Origin: Pseudomonas faucium
Lineage (GTDB): Bacteria > Pseudomonadota > Gammaproteobacteria > Pseudomonadales > Pseudomonadaceae
Direction: 5' to 3'
NCBI RefSeq assembly: GCF_021602585.1
Contig: NZ_BQIP01000023.1
Span: 34,497-98,496, forward strand
DNA: 64,000 nucleotides
Each line of letters opens with the position of its first letter. Position 1 is the first letter of the stretch. Position numbers and translations under genes: made by a program. Below, piece by piece: positions 8,887 through 19,618 of the stretch. The notes under the pieces are model-generated. The model saw only the letters and a program-made list of their open reading frames with translations. It was not told the origin of the DNA and did not search any database.

Positions 8887-11800
8887 ATGTCCCTGCGCGT
8901 GTACCTTCGCACAGCCCTGCTCGGGCTGTGCCTGTCCCTTTCGTTCGCAGCTGGCGCGGCTGAAGCCCCGACCACTGCCAGCATCCAGAACAGCCTCGAC
9001 AAGATCGCCGAGCGCAAGCTGCCCGAAGCCGACCAGAAAGCCCTGCAGCAGGTACTGGAGCAAACCCTCACGCTGCTGGCCAGCAAGGATGACAGCGAGC
9101 AGAAGCTTGCCGCGCTCAAGCAGCAACTGGCCGGCGCGCCGAAAGAAACCAGCGACAGCCAGAAGGAGCTGGCCCGGCTCAAGGAAGGCAAGCCGCAACC
9201 GGTGGCCCAGCGCTATGCCAACCTCAGCGTGCCGCAGCTCGAGCAGATGCTCAGCGAGCGCAATACCCAGCAGGGCGAGCTGCAAAAGGCGCTGTCGGAA
9301 GCCAACAGCCTGATCATCAACTCGCAGACCCGTCCCGAGCGCGCCCAGGCCGAGATCAGCAATAACCAGATCCGCAGCCAGCAGATCAACAACATCCTCA
9401 AGAGCGGCAAGGACGGCGGCAAGGCGATCAACGCCGACCAGCGCAACCAGCTGGTGGCCGAGCTGGCCTCGCTCAACGCACTGACCTTGCTGCGCCGCCA
9501 GGAGCTGGCCGGCAACGGCCTGCTGCAGGACTTGGGCAATGCCCGCCATGACCTGCTGATCGAGCGCGCCGCGCGCCTGGAGCAGGAAATCCAGGACCTG
9601 CAGACGCTGATCAACGAGAAGCGCCTGGCCCAGTCCCAGCAGACCGTCACGCAGCAGTCGATCGAGGCCCAGAAGGCCGGTGGCAGCTCGATACTGGCCA
9701 GCGAGAGCGCGGCCAACCTCAAGCTTTCCGACTACCTGCTCAAAAGCACCGACCGCCTCAACGAGCTGACCCAGCAGAACCTGCGCACCAAGCAGCAGCT
9801 CGACAGCCTGACCCAGGCCGACCAGGCCCTGGACGAGCAGATCAGCGTGCTCAAGGGCAGCCTGCTGCTGTCCAAGATCCTCTACAAGCAGAAGCAGGCC
9901 CTGCCGCACCTGAAGGTCGACCGCGACCTGGCCGACCAGATCGCCGACATCCGCCTGTACCAGTTCGAGGTCAACCAGCAGCGCGAGCAGATGAGCAGCC
10001 CGGTGACCTACGTCGACAAGCTGTTGGCCAACCAGCCCCAGGAAGACGTCACCCCGGCCCTGCGCAAGGCCCTGCTGGATGTGGCCATCACCCGCAGCGA
10101 CCTGCTCGAACGGCTGAACCGCGAACTGTCGGCGCTGCTCAACGAATCGATCACCCTGCAGCTCAACCAGAAGCAGCTGCTGGGCACCGCCCAGGGCCTG
10201 CGCACCACCCTCGACGAGCAGATGTTCTGGATCCCCAGCAACAAGCCGCTGGACTGGGACTGGCTGCGCTATGTGCCCGAGCGCTTCGCCGCCCAGGTCG
10301 CCGACCTGCCGTGGGGCTCGGGCATCAAGGAGCTGGCCGACGGCCTGAGCCAGCGCCCGCTGCTGTTCCTGCCCCTGCTGCTGGTGATCGGCGCCCTGCT
10401 GTGGCGGCGCAAGTACCTGTACCAGCGCCTGAGCAAGGTGCACCAGGACATCGGCCACTTCCGCCGCGACAGCCAGTGGCACACGCCCCAGGCCATCCTC
10501 ATCAACATCCTCCTGGCGATGCCGGTGAGCCTGGGCCTGGCCCTGTGCAGCTACGCCCTGCAGATCGACGCCCGCGGGCAGAACGCCAACCTCGGCGCCG
10601 CGCTCTGGCAGCTGGCCCAGGCCTGGCTGGTGTTCTACACCGCCTACCGCATCCTCGCCCCTGGCGGCGTGGCGGAAATCCACTTCCGCTGGCACAAGCC
10701 GCAGGTCGAGTTCCTGCGGGGCTGGGTGCGCCGGCTGGGTACCGTGGTGCTGGCGCTGGTCGGCGTGGTGGCGGTGGCGGAGCACCAGCCTTCGGCGCTG
10801 GCCGACGACGTGCTGGGCATCGGCGTGGTGCTGACCTGCTATGCACTGATGGCCTGGCTGCTCAGCCGCCTGCTGTTGAGCAGCCCTGCGCACCGCGACA
10901 CCTCGCTGTTTCGCAAGGCCGTCGGAGTGGCCTTCACCGCCTTGCCGATCGCCCTGTTCGTGGCGGTGTGCTTCGGCTACTACTACACCGCCCTGAAGCT
11001 CACCGACCGGCTGATCTACACCCTGTACCTGCTGCTGTTCTGGCTGGTGATCGAGGCCGCGTTCGTGCGTGGCCTGTCGGTGGCGGCGCGGCGCCTGGCC
11101 TACCAGCGTGCGCTGAGCAAGCGCGCGGCGGCCAAGGAAGGGCTCGATGGCGAGGTGATCAGCGAAGAGCCGACGCTGGACATCGAGCAGGTCAACCAGC
11201 AGTCGCTGCGCCTGATCCGCCTGGCCCTGCTCGGCGGCTTCATCGCCGGCCTGTACTGGGTGTGGTCGGACCTGATCTCGGTGTTCGCCTACCTCAACAA
11301 CTTCACCCTCTACGAATACACCAGCGGCACCGGCAGCGCCGCCAGCATGGTGCCGATCAGCCTCGGCGACCTGCTCGGCGCGCTGGTGATCGTCGGCATC
11401 ACCTTCGCCCTGGCGCGCAACTTGCCGGGCCTGCTCGAGGTGCTGGTGCTGTCGCGCCTGAACCTGGCCCAGGGCAGCGCCTATGCCACCACCACGCTGC
11501 TGTCGTACATCATCGTCGGGGTCGGCATCGTCAGCACCCTGTCGACCCTCGGGGTGAGCTGGGACAAGCTGCAGTGGCTGGTGGCGGCGCTGTCGGTGGG
11601 CCTGGGCTTCGGCATGCAGGAGATCTTCGCCAACTTCATTTCCGGCATCATGATCCTGTTCGAGCGCCCGGTGCGCATCGGCGACACCATCACCATCGGC
11701 AACCTGTCCGGCACGGTGAGCAAGATCCGCATCCGCGCCACCACCATCACCGACTTCGACCGCAAGGACATCATCGTCCCCAACAAGACCTTCATCACCG

Positions 11801-12195
11801 GCCAGCTGATCAACTGGTCGCTGACCGACACGGTCACCCGGGTGACGCTGAAGCTGGGCATCGACTACGGCTCGGACCTGGACCTGGTGCGCGACCTGCT
11901 GCTCAAGGGCGCCCACCAGAACCCGCGGGTGCTCAAGGACCCGGAGCCGATCGTGTACTTCCTCAATTTCGGCGAGAGCTCGCTGGACCACGAGCTGCGC
12001 ATGCACGTGCGCGACCTGGGCGACCGCAACCCGACCCTGGACGAGATCAACCGCTACATCAACCGCGAGTTCAAGGCGCACGACATCAAGATTTCGGTGC
12101 GCCAGGTCGAGGTGTTCCTGATGGATGCCAAGGGCGGCAAGCAGCAGATGATAGCGCTGGAACAGCCCAAATCGGATGGCACTGCGCCCAGCTGA
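8887..12195 (+). CDS. mscK: Mechanosensitive channel of the MscK/KefA type
   Basis: A 1102-residue inner-membrane channel that opens on membrane tension to release solutes on hypo-osmotic shock. A signal peptide (cleavage near AAGAA, residue ~24) is followed by a long periplasmic domain rich in Gln/Glu/Leu heptads (about 25-470), then about eleven membrane helices and the C-terminal MscS module. The MscS pore and beta-domain signature is clear: VGLGFGMQEIFANFISG (about 903-919), RPVRIGDTITIGNLSGTV and PNKTFITGQLINWS. The length equals E. coli MscK (1120). No strong ribosome-binding site is seen, but the signal peptide fixes the start. The neighbouring K+ antiporter suits MscK, whose gating depends on external K+. 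Confidence 0.92.
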   Translation: MSLRVYLRTALLGLCLSLSFAAGAAEAPTTASIQNSLDKIAERKLPEADQKALQQVLEQTLTLLASKDDSEQKLAALKQQLAGAPKETSDSQKELARLKEGKPQPVAQRYANLSVPQLEQMLSERNTQQGELQKALSEANSLIINSQTRPERAQAEISNNQIRSQQINNILKSGKDGGKAINADQRNQLVAELASLNALTLLRRQELAGNGLLQDLGNARHDLLIERAARLEQEIQDLQTLINEKRLAQSQQTVTQQSIEAQKAGGSSILASESAANLKLSDYLLKSTDRLNELTQQNLRTKQQLDSLTQADQALDEQISVLKGSLLLSKILYKQKQALPHLKVDRDLADQIADIRLYQFEVNQQREQMSSPVTYVDKLLANQPQEDVTPALRKALLDVAITRSDLLERLNRELSALLNESITLQLNQKQLLGTAQGLRTTLDEQMFWIPSNKPLDWDWLRYVPERFAAQVADLPWGSGIKELADGLSQRPLLFLPLLLVIGALLWRRKYLYQRLSKVHQDIGHFRRDSQWHTPQAILINILLAMPVSLGLALCSYALQIDARGQNANLGAALWQLAQAWLVFYTAYRILAPGGVAEIHFRWHKPQVEFLRGWVRRLGTVVLALVGVVAVAEHQPSALADDVLGIGVVLTCYALMAWLLSRLLLSSPAHRDTSLFRKAVGVAFTALPIALFVAVCFGYYYTALKLTDRLIYTLYLLLFWLVIEAAFVRGLSVAARRLAYQRALSKRAAAKEGLDGEVISEEPTLDIEQVNQQSLRLIRLALLGGFIAGLYWVWSDLISVFAYLNNFTLYEYTSGTGSAASMVPISLGDLLGALVIVGITFALARNLPGLLEVLVLSRLNLAQGSAYATTTLLSYIIVGVGIVSTLSTLGVSWDKLQWLVAALSVGLGFGMQEIFANFISGIMILFERPVRIGDTITIGNLSGTVSKIRIRATTITDFDRKDIIVPNKTFITGQLINWSLTDTVTRVTLKLGIDYGSDLDLVRDLLLKGAHQNPRVLKDPEPIVYFLNFGESSLDHELRMHVRDLGDRNPTLDEINRYINREFKAHDIKISVRQVEVFLMDAKGGKQQMIALEQPKSDGTAPS

Positions 12196-13797
<1,602 letters not shown>

Positions 13798-13814
13798 ACC
13801 CGATCTGCTGTACC

Positions 13815-13899
13815 GGCCTCATCGCCGGCAAGCCGGCGCCTACGCAGGGCTCAGCTGCTATGGGGACTCTGTGGGAGCCGGCTTGCCGGCGATGAGGCC
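13815..13899. repeat. REP pair between selO and trxC
   Basis: Inverted copies of the REP core, each including the outer GGCCTCATC, are separated by about 35 bp. The left arm has diverged at its inner end (GCGCCTAC instead of GCTCCCAC). It lies 18 bp after selO and 25 bp before trxC. Confidence 0.9.
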
Positions 13900-13924
13900 C
13901 GAACCAACACCACAAGGAATCGAC

Positions 13925-14359
13925 ATGACCGAACCGCTGCTGATCCCCTGCCCCCACTGCAACGGCCTCAACCGCCTGCCCGCCGAACGCCTGGGCGATG
14001 CACCCAAATGCGGCCGCTGCAAACAGGATGTACTGCTCGGCAAACCCTTCGACCTCAGCGAAAGCAGCTACGCCAGCCAGATCAAAGGCGACCTGCCGCT
14101 GCTGGTCGATGTCTGGGCCGACTGGTGCGGCCCCTGCAAATCCTTCGCCCCCACCTTCGAGCAGGCCGCCCGCCAGCTCAGCGGCCGCTGCCGCCTGGCC
14201 AAGCTCGACAGCGAAGCCAACCGCAACCTGGCCGGGCAACTGGGCATCCGCTCGATCCCCAGCCTGATCCTGTTCAGAAATGGCCGCGAAGTCAGCCGCC
14301 AGGCCGGGGCGTTGCCACTGCAGTCGTTGCTGGAGTGGCTGCGCAGCCAAGGGGTCTAG
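13925..14359 (+). CDS. trxC: Thioredoxin 2 TrxC with N-terminal zinc finger
   Basis: A 144-residue cytoplasmic disulfide reductase. Two N-terminal CxxC pairs, Cys9/Cys12 (CPHC) and Cys29/Cys32 (CGRC), form the zinc site that separates thioredoxin 2 from thioredoxin 1. The active site WCGPC has Cys68 and Cys71, and the cis-proline motif RSIPSLILF follows. Length matches E. coli TrxC (139). AAGGA lies 6 nt before the ATG. In E. coli trxC is OxyR-controlled; no OxyR site is recognisable here. Its stop codon overlaps that of the convergent parA gene within one CTAG. Confidence 0.95.
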   Translation: MTEPLLIPCPHCNGLNRLPAERLGDAPKCGRCKQDVLLGKPFDLSESSYASQIKGDLPLLVDVWADWCGPCKSFAPTFEQAARQLSGRCRLAKLDSEANRNLAGQLGIRSIPSLILFRNGREVSRQAGALPLQSLLEWLRSQGV

Positions 14360-15129
14360 GCGTTCTCTTCCAGCAGCGCGTGCAACTCGACGAACTGCTG
14401 GGTCAGCTTGTGCCGCGGCTCCAGGTGAATCAGCGGCAAGCTGGCGTGGTGCGACTCGCGCATCTTCACCGAGCTGCCCAGGTACACCGGCAGCACCGGC
14501 AAGCCCTCGGCAAGCAGCTCGTCGAGCATCTGCTGGGGCAGGCTGGCGCGGGACTGGAACTGGTTGACCACGATGCCCTCGACCATCAGGTCTTCGTTGT
14601 GGTCATCCTTGAGCTCTTCGATTTCCGCCAGCAGGCCGTACAGGGCCTGGCGTGAAAAGCTGTCGCAATCGAAGGGAATCAGCACCCGATCAGCGGCGAT
14701 CAACGCGGAAACCGCGTAGAAATTCAACGCCGGCGGGGTATCGATGTAGATCCGCTCGTAATCCTCGTCCAGCTCGTCGAGCAGTTTGCGCAGCTTGTTG
14801 ATCTTGTGCTTGGCCTCAAGCTTTGGCTGCAGGTCGGCCAGCTCCGCCGTGGCGGTGACCACGTGCAGGTTGTCGAACGGGGTTTCGTAGATATCGACCT
14901 TGTTCTTCTTGCTGAACGGCCCGCTGGACAGGCTCTGCTTGAAGAAATCGGCAATGCCCATGGGGATGTCGTCGCCCGTGAGCCCGGTCAGGTACTGAGT
15001 CGAGTTGGCCTGGGCATCCAGGTCGATCAGCAGGGTCCGATAGCCTTCGCTGGCGCTCACTGCCGCCAGGTTGCAAGCGATGCTCGACTTGCCCACCCCA
15101 CCTTTCTGATTGAACACCACGCGCCGCAT
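14356..15129 (-). CDS. Orphan ParA/MinD-type ATPase
   Basis: A 257-residue cytoplasmic P-loop ATPase of the deviant Walker A class. Motifs: KGGVGKSS (residues 9-16), the Walker A' [12 protein letters not shown] and the Walker B YIDTPP. It fits ParA proteins that position DNA, chemoreceptor arrays or other cargo on the nucleoid. There is no ParB-like gene and no parS array next to it, and it is not the chromosomal parAB pair. It ends convergent with trxC and is divergent from the ammonia-lyase gene (132 bp between starts). The ATG follows GGAGGTCTCTC, a strong ribosome-binding site. Cargo unknown. Confidence 0.88.
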   Translation of the reverse strand: MRRVVFNQKGGVGKSSIACNLAAVSASEGYRTLLIDLDAQANSTQYLTGLTGDDIPMGIADFFKQSLSSGPFSKKNKVDIYETPFDNLHVVTATAELADLQPKLEAKHKINKLRKLLDELDEDYERIYIDTPPALNFYAVSALIAADRVLIPFDCDSFSRQALYGLLAEIEELKDDHNEDLMVEGIVVNQFQSRASLPQQMLDELLAEGLPVLPVYLGSSVKMRESHHASLPLIHLEPRHKLTQQFVELHALLEENA

Positions 15130-15188
15130 GAGAGACCTCCGTGTATCAACGAATGACCGAGTATGTGGCGGCGCGCCGGCAATGGCCA

Positions 15189-15202
15189 GCGGCAATTGCC
15201 GC
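15189..15202. promoter_or_regulatory. 14-bp palindrome in the divergent parA / ammonia-lyase promoter region
   Basis: GCGGCAATTGCCGC is a perfect inverted repeat 60 bp from the parA start and 60 bp from the lyase start. Its position between two divergent genes suits an operator. No regulator can be assigned, and a stem-loop role is also possible. Confidence 0.35.
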
Positions 15203-15261
15203 ACGCCGACGGCAGCGCTACCCTGCCCCGCGCAAACCTTCGCCACACACCAGGATGATCG

Positions 15262-16809
15262 ATGACGATGCCCCCGCACCCGCCTGTAACCTTTGGCCAG
15301 TCGCCGCTTGCGATCGAGGACGTCCTGGCCGTGGCCGAACGCCGCGCCCCCGTGCAACTGCAGGATGACAGCGAATACCGCGCGTACATCGAGCGCGGCG
15401 CCCGCTTTCTCGACAGCCTGCTGGACAAGCAAGGGGTGATCTATGGCGTTACCACAGGCTACGGCGACTCATGCGTGGTCGCGGTGCCGCTGGAGCATGT
15501 CGAAGCCCTGCCGCGTCACCTCTACACCTTCCACGGCTGCGGCCTCGGGCGCCTGCTCGATGCCAGCGCCACCCGCGCCGTGCTGGCTGCCCGCCTGCGT
15601 TCGCTGAGCCACGGGGTGTCGGGCGTGCGCCTGCTGTTGCTGGAGCGCCTGCGCGACTTTCTCGCCCACGACATCCTGCCGCTGATCCCCGAGGAAGGCT
15701 CGGTGGGCGCCAGCGGCGACCTGACCCCGCTGTCCTACGTCGCCGCTGCCCTGGCCGGTGAGCGCGAGGTGCTCTACCAGGGCGCACGCCGCAGCAGTGC
15801 CGAGGTGCACCGTGAACTGGGCTGGCAACCGCTGGTGCTGCGCCCCAAGGAAGCGCTGGCGCTGATGAACGGTACGGCGGTGATGACTGGCCTGGCCTGC
15901 CAGGCCTTTGCCCGCGCCGACTACCTGCTCAAGCTGGCCACGCGCATCACCGCCCTGAACGTGATCGGCCTGCAGGGCAACCCGGAACACTTCGACGAGC
16001 GGCTGTTCGCCGCCAAACCCCACCCAGGCCAGGCCCAGGTCGCCGCCTGGCTGCGCCAGGACCTGGCCATCGACGCCCCGCTGCCACCCCTGCACCGCCT
16101 GCAGGACCGCTACTCGCTGCGCTGCGCGCCGCATGTGCTGGGTGTGCTGGCCGACAGCCTGGGCTGGCTGCGCGGTTTCATCGAAACCGAACTCAACAGC
16201 GCCAACGACAACCCGATCATCGACGGCGACGCCGAGCGCGTGCTGCACGGCGGGCATTTCTACGGCGGGCACATCGCCTTTGCCATGGACAGCCTGAAAA
16301 CCCTGGTGGCCAACGTCGCCGACCTGCTCGACCGGCAGCTCGCGCTGCTGGTGGACGTGCGCTACAACCACGGCCTGCCGAGCAACCTGTCGGGGGCCGA
16401 GGCCGAGCGGGCGATGCTCAACCACGGCTTCAAGGCCGTGCAAATCGGCGCCAGCGCCTGGACTGCCGAAGCGCTCAAGCAGACCATGCCGGCCAGCGTG
16501 TTCTCGCGCTCCACCGAGTGCCACAACCAGGACAAGGTGAGCATGGGCACCATCGCCGCGCGGGACGCCCTGCGTGTGCTGGAGCTGACCGAGCAAGTCG
16601 CCGCCGCCACCTTGCTGGCAGCCAACCAGGCCGTGTGGCTACGCGGCCGCAAGGCTGGCAGCCGGCCGCTGCCACAACCGCTGGCGCAGATGCACGAAGC
16701 GTTGCTGGAAGACTTCGCCCCGGTGATCGAAGACCGCGCCCTGGAGCGCGAACTGCGCCTGTGCCTGCAGCGCATCGGCGAGCGGCACTGGCCGTTGCAC
16801 CTCAGCTGA
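15262..16809 (+). CDS. MIO-dependent aromatic amino acid ammonia-lyase (HAL/PAL/TAL family)
   Basis: A 515-residue cytoplasmic lyase that removes ammonia from an aromatic amino acid to give an acrylate. The MIO cofactor triad Ala150-Ser151-Gly152 lies in [20 protein letters not shown], the catalytic Tyr61 in YGVTTGYG, and the family signature [10 protein letters not shown] is present. It is annotated as HutH in many genomes, but no urocanase or other hut gene is near. The substrate-selecting pair, Ser-His in histidine lyase and His-Leu or Phe-Leu in tyrosine or phenylalanine lyases, reads Phe90-His91 here (HLYTFHGCG), so the substrate is open. AGGA precedes the ATG by 6 nt. Its 3' end overlaps the convergent LysR gene by 8 bp. 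Confidence 0.88.
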   Translation: MTMPPHPPVTFGQSPLAIEDVLAVAERRAPVQLQDDSEYRAYIERGARFLDSLLDKQGVIYGVTTGYGDSCVVAVPLEHVEALPRHLYTFHGCGLGRLLDASATRAVLAARLRSLSHGVSGVRLLLLERLRDFLAHDILPLIPEEGSVGASGDLTPLSYVAAALAGEREVLYQGARRSSAEVHRELGWQPLVLRPKEALALMNGTAVMTGLACQAFARADYLLKLATRITALNVIGLQGNPEHFDERLFAAKPHPGQAQVAAWLRQDLAIDAPLPPLHRLQDRYSLRCAPHVLGVLADSLGWLRGFIETELNSANDNPIIDGDAERVLHGGHFYGGHIAFAMDSLKTLVANVADLLDRQLALLVDVRYNHGLPSNLSGAEAERAMLNHGFKAVQIGASAWTAEALKQTMPASVFSRSTECHNQDKVSMGTIAARDALRVLELTEQVAAATLLAANQAVWLRGRKAGSRPLPQPLAQMHEALLEDFAPVIEDRALERELRLCLQRIGERHWPLHLS

Positions 16810-17701
16810 CGCCGGACGTCGCATCCGTGACCAGTTCGGCGAAGGCCCTGGCCATCGCCGAACTGCCGCGCTCACGCTGCACCAGCCACACGGCCGAAGT
16901 CGCACCCTGGTCGAGCAAGGTGCGATAGACCACGCCTTCGATGCGCATGCGCTGGAAGGAGGCCGGCAGCACCGACACCCCGAGGCCTGCGGACACCAAC
17001 CCGATGATGGTCATCGCCTCGCCCGCTTCCTGGGCGAAGTGCGGGCTGAAGCCGGCTTGGCGCGCCAGGCTCAGCAGCTGCGCATGCAGCCCGCTACCAT
17101 AGCTGCGCGGGAAGAACACGAAGGGCTCATGGGCCAGCGCGGCCATGTGCACGCCCTGCTCGGTGCCTTCGGCCAGCGGGTGCGAGGCATTGATCACCGC
17201 CACCAAGGGTTCGCGAAACAGCTCGGTGGCGACCAGGCCTTCGGGCAGCGGCATCGGCCGCATCAGGCCGATTTCGATGGACTCGTCGAACACCCCGTCG
17301 GCGACATCGCGGCTGCTCATTTCCTGAAGGTTCAGGTGCACGGCAGGGAAGCGCTGGCGAAACGCATGGATCGCCTTGGGGATCTTCGAAGTGAACGGCG
17401 CCGACGAGGTGAAGCCGATCTTCATCTCGCCCAACTCGCCCAGCTGCGCGCGGCGTGCCACGTCGGCGGCCTTCTCGACCTGCGCCAGCACCTGCCGCGC
17501 CTCGTCGAGAAACAGCCGGCCGGCCTCGCTGAGCTCGACCCGACGATTGGTACGCTCGAACAAGCGCGCCCCCAGCTCCTGCTCCAGGGCCTGGATCTGC
17601 TGGCTCAGGGGCGGCTGGGAGATGCCCAGTTGCTGGGCTGCGCGGCCAAAGTGCAGCTCTTCGGCCACGGCGATGAAGTAACGCAAATGGCGCAGTTCCA
17701 T
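16802..17701 (-). CDS. LysR-family regulator (YnfL-like)
   Basis: A 299-residue transcription factor. The N-terminal winged helix-turn-helix is classical (LRYFIAVAEELHFGRAAQQL, then ISQPPLSQQIQALEQELG, residues 5-45), and a periplasmic-binding-protein-like effector domain follows from about residue 90. It lies head-to-head with the MFS gene (109 bp between starts), the same arrangement as E. coli ynfL-ynfM, so it most likely controls that transporter. It also overlaps the end of the ammonia-lyase gene tail-to-tail by 8 bp. The effector is unknown; an aromatic or acrylate compound would fit the neighbourhood, as inference only. Confidence 0.9.
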   Translation of the reverse strand: MELRHLRYFIAVAEELHFGRAAQQLGISQPPLSQQIQALEQELGARLFERTNRRVELSEAGRLFLDEARQVLAQVEKAADVARRAQLGELGEMKIGFTSSAPFTSKIPKAIHAFRQRFPAVHLNLQEMSSRDVADGVFDESIEIGLMRPMPLPEGLVATELFREPLVAVINASHPLAEGTEQGVHMAALAHEPFVFFPRSYGSGLHAQLLSLARQAGFSPHFAQEAGEAMTIIGLVSAGLGVSVLPASFQRMRIEGVVYRTLLDQGATSAVWLVQRERGSSAMARAFAELVTDATSGVS

Positions 17702-17744
17702 GATCGGCTCCGAGTAGGTCGCAAAACCTCTTAAATAGGTCGAA

Positions 17745-17754
17745 CAATATATTG
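17745..17754. promoter_or_regulatory. Palindromic centre in the LysR / MFS divergent promoter
   Basis: CAATATATTG is a perfect 10-bp inverted repeat within an AT-rich stretch (17730-17790) that stands out from the GC-rich surroundings. It lies 44 bp from the LysR start and 57 bp from the transporter start, where a LysR recognition site is expected. Confidence 0.4.
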
Positions 17755-17810
17755 GATCTAATCATTAGCCAGCTATATGCTTTTTTTCATTGCGCCAGAG
17801 GTACCCGCCC

Positions 17811-19055
17811 GTGAAAACTGCTGTAGCCCCCCTTCCCGCCGACCCCGAACCTGCCCCGCTGAACGATATCTGGATCGAAAAAGGCACCCCTGCCTTCCTC
17901 AAGACCGTGCTGGCCCTGTTCAGCGGCGGCTTCGCCACCTTCGCCCTGCTGTACTGCGTACAGCCGATGATGCCGTTGCTGTCCCAGGAATATTCGATCA
18001 ATGCCGCGCAAAGCAGCCTGGTGCTGTCGGTTTCCACCGCCATGCTGGCGTTCGGGCTGCTGATCACCGGGCCGATTTCCGACCGCATCGGGCGCAAGCC
18101 GGTGATGGTGTTTGCCCTGCTTTGCGCGGCGCTGTCGACCATGGTCAGCGCGGTCATGCCGAGTTGGGAATGGGTGCTGGCCACGCGGGCGCTGGTCGGC
18201 CTGTCGCTCAGCGGCCTGGCCGCCGTGGCGATGACGTACCTGAGCGAGGAAATTCACCCGCAGCACATCGGCCTGGCCATGGGGCTGTACATCGGCGGCA
18301 ACGCCATCGGCGGCATGAGCGGGCGGCTGATCACCGGCGTGCTGATCGACTTCGTCAGCTGGCACACGGCAATGCTGATCATCGGCGGCCTGGCCCTGGT
18401 GGCGGCGCTGGTGTTCTGGAAGGTGCTGCCGGAATCGCGCAACTTCCGCACCCAGTCGCTCAAACCGCGCAACCTGCTCGATGGCTTCGTCATGCACTTC
18501 AAGGATGCCGGCCTGCCCTGGCTGTTCCTCGAAGCCTTCCTGCTGATGGGCGCCTTCGTCACCTTGTTCAACTACATCGGCTACCGGTTGCTGGCGGGGC
18601 CCTACCACATGAACCAGGCGCTGGTCGGCCTGCTGTCGGTGGTGTACCTGTCGGGTATCTACAGTTCGGCGCAGGTCGGTGCCCTGGCCGACAAGCTCGG
18701 CCGGCGCAAGGTGTTCTGGGCCAGTATCGTGGTGATGGCGGGTGGTTTGCTGGTGACCTTGGCTACCCCGCTGGTGCTGATCATTCTCGGCATGCTGGTG
18801 TTCACCTTCGGCTTCTTTGGCGCGCACTCGGTGGCCAGCAGCTGGATTGGCCGGCGGGCGCTGAAGGCCAAGGGGCAGGCGTCATCGCTGTACCTGTTCT
18901 GTTATTACGCGGGGTCGAGCGTTGCGGGTACGGCGGGCGGGGTGTTCTGGCATCACTGGGGCTGGAATGGCATCGGGCTGTTCATCGGCAGCTTGCTGGC
19001 GGTGGCGTTGGGCGTGGCGCTGCACCTGAGCAGGCTGGAGCCCAAGAAGGCTTGA
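17811..19055 (+). CDS. Major facilitator transporter, YnfM-like
   Basis: A 414-residue inner-membrane proton-driven transporter with twelve membrane segments. It aligns along its length with E. coli YnfM: the shared stretches ALLYCVQP, the loop-2 motif GPISDRIGRKPVMV, GLSLSGLAAVAMTYLSEEIHP, GGMSGRLI, FVTLFNYIGYRL and the C-terminal HSVASSWIG followed by KGQASSLYLF are near identical. YnfM is a putative drug or arabinose-type exporter; the substrate here is unknown. GTG at 17811 is chosen because GAGG lies 9 nt upstream; a TTG 21 bp earlier would add seven residues. Divergent LysR partner as in E. coli. A REP pair follows the stop. Confidence 0.9.
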   Translation: MKTAVAPLPADPEPAPLNDIWIEKGTPAFLKTVLALFSGGFATFALLYCVQPMMPLLSQEYSINAAQSSLVLSVSTAMLAFGLLITGPISDRIGRKPVMVFALLCAALSTMVSAVMPSWEWVLATRALVGLSLSGLAAVAMTYLSEEIHPQHIGLAMGLYIGGNAIGGMSGRLITGVLIDFVSWHTAMLIIGGLALVAALVFWKVLPESRNFRTQSLKPRNLLDGFVMHFKDAGLPWLFLEAFLLMGAFVTLFNYIGYRLLAGPYHMNQALVGLLSVVYLSGIYSSAQVGALADKLGRRKVFWASIVVMAGGLLVTLATPLVLIILGMLVFTFGFFGAHSVASSWIGRRALKAKGQASSLYLFCYYAGSSVAGTAGGVFWHHWGWNGIGLFIGSLLAVALGVALHLSRLEPKKA

Positions 19056-19075
19056 GCCTTGGGGCTGCCTTGCAG

Positions 19076-19146
19076 CCCATCGCCGGCAAGCCGGCTCCCA
19101 CACAGTTCACTGCTGACTTTGTGGGAGCCGGCTTGCCGGCGATGGG
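19076..19146. repeat. REP pair after the MFS gene
   Basis: Two perfectly complementary 27-bp REP arms are separated by 17 bp between the convergent MFS and ygiW-like genes. The outer ends read CCCATC / GATGGG instead of GGCCTCATC. Confidence 0.93.
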
Positions 19147-19155
19147 GCCTTTGGA

Positions 19156-19503
19156 TCAGTTCACGATCTCGACGATATCCACATCCACTTCACGGCTCAT
19201 CAGGTGCTTTTCCACCTCGCCGGTCAGTTTCACCTTGGTCTTCTCGTTGAATGGCGTCGGCGGCAGGTCTTCGTTGTCGATCTCGACCGTGATGGTGCCG
19301 GTGTTGTCCTTGAACTCGTACTTGTCGTCGTTGTTGATCTTCTTGGTCACGTAGCCCTGCAGCACCACCGGCGTGTCGTCAGCGGCATCCTTGGCGGCGG
19401 AAACGGTGGTCACCGGTTGTGCACCTGGGCCTGTGTAGCCAGCGGCCAGGGCAGCAGTGCTGAACAGCGGGGCGAGGATCAGGGCAAAGTAGCGGGCTTT
19501 CAT
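19156..19503 (-). CDS. Periplasmic OB-fold stress protein, YgiW/BOF family
   Basis: A 115-residue secreted protein. A signal peptide (LILAPLFSTAALAA, cleavage near residue 21) is followed by one OB-fold of the bacterial BOF family, with the typical run TPVVLQGYVTKKINNDDKYEFKD and NTGTITVEID. E. coli YgiW and YdeI are linked to peroxide, cadmium and antimicrobial-peptide tolerance and bind no nucleic acid. It stands alone, downstream of the hemE terminator in the same direction. Length is normal for the family. Confidence 0.88.
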   Translation of the reverse strand: MKARYFALILAPLFSTAALAAGYTGPGAQPVTTVSAAKDAADDTPVVLQGYVTKKINNDDKYEFKDNTGTITVEIDNEDLPPTPFNEKTKVKLTGEVEKHLMSREVDVDIVEIVN

Positions 19504-19572
19504 GAGGATCGTGTCCTGTTTCGGTTTCGATGGGCCCAGATTACCGACGATCGCTGAATTGAAACTTAATGC

Positions 19573-19600
19573 AAAAAAAACCCGGCGCCAGGCCGGGTTT
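19573..19600 (-). terminator. Intrinsic terminator of hemE
   Basis: On the minus strand AAACCCGGC-CTG-GCGCCGGGTTTTTTTT forms a GC-rich stem followed by eight U residues, about 20 bp beyond the hemE stop and 70 bp before the ygiW-like gene. Confidence 0.9.
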
Positions 19601-19618
19601 CTTGTAGCTGCCATCAGA

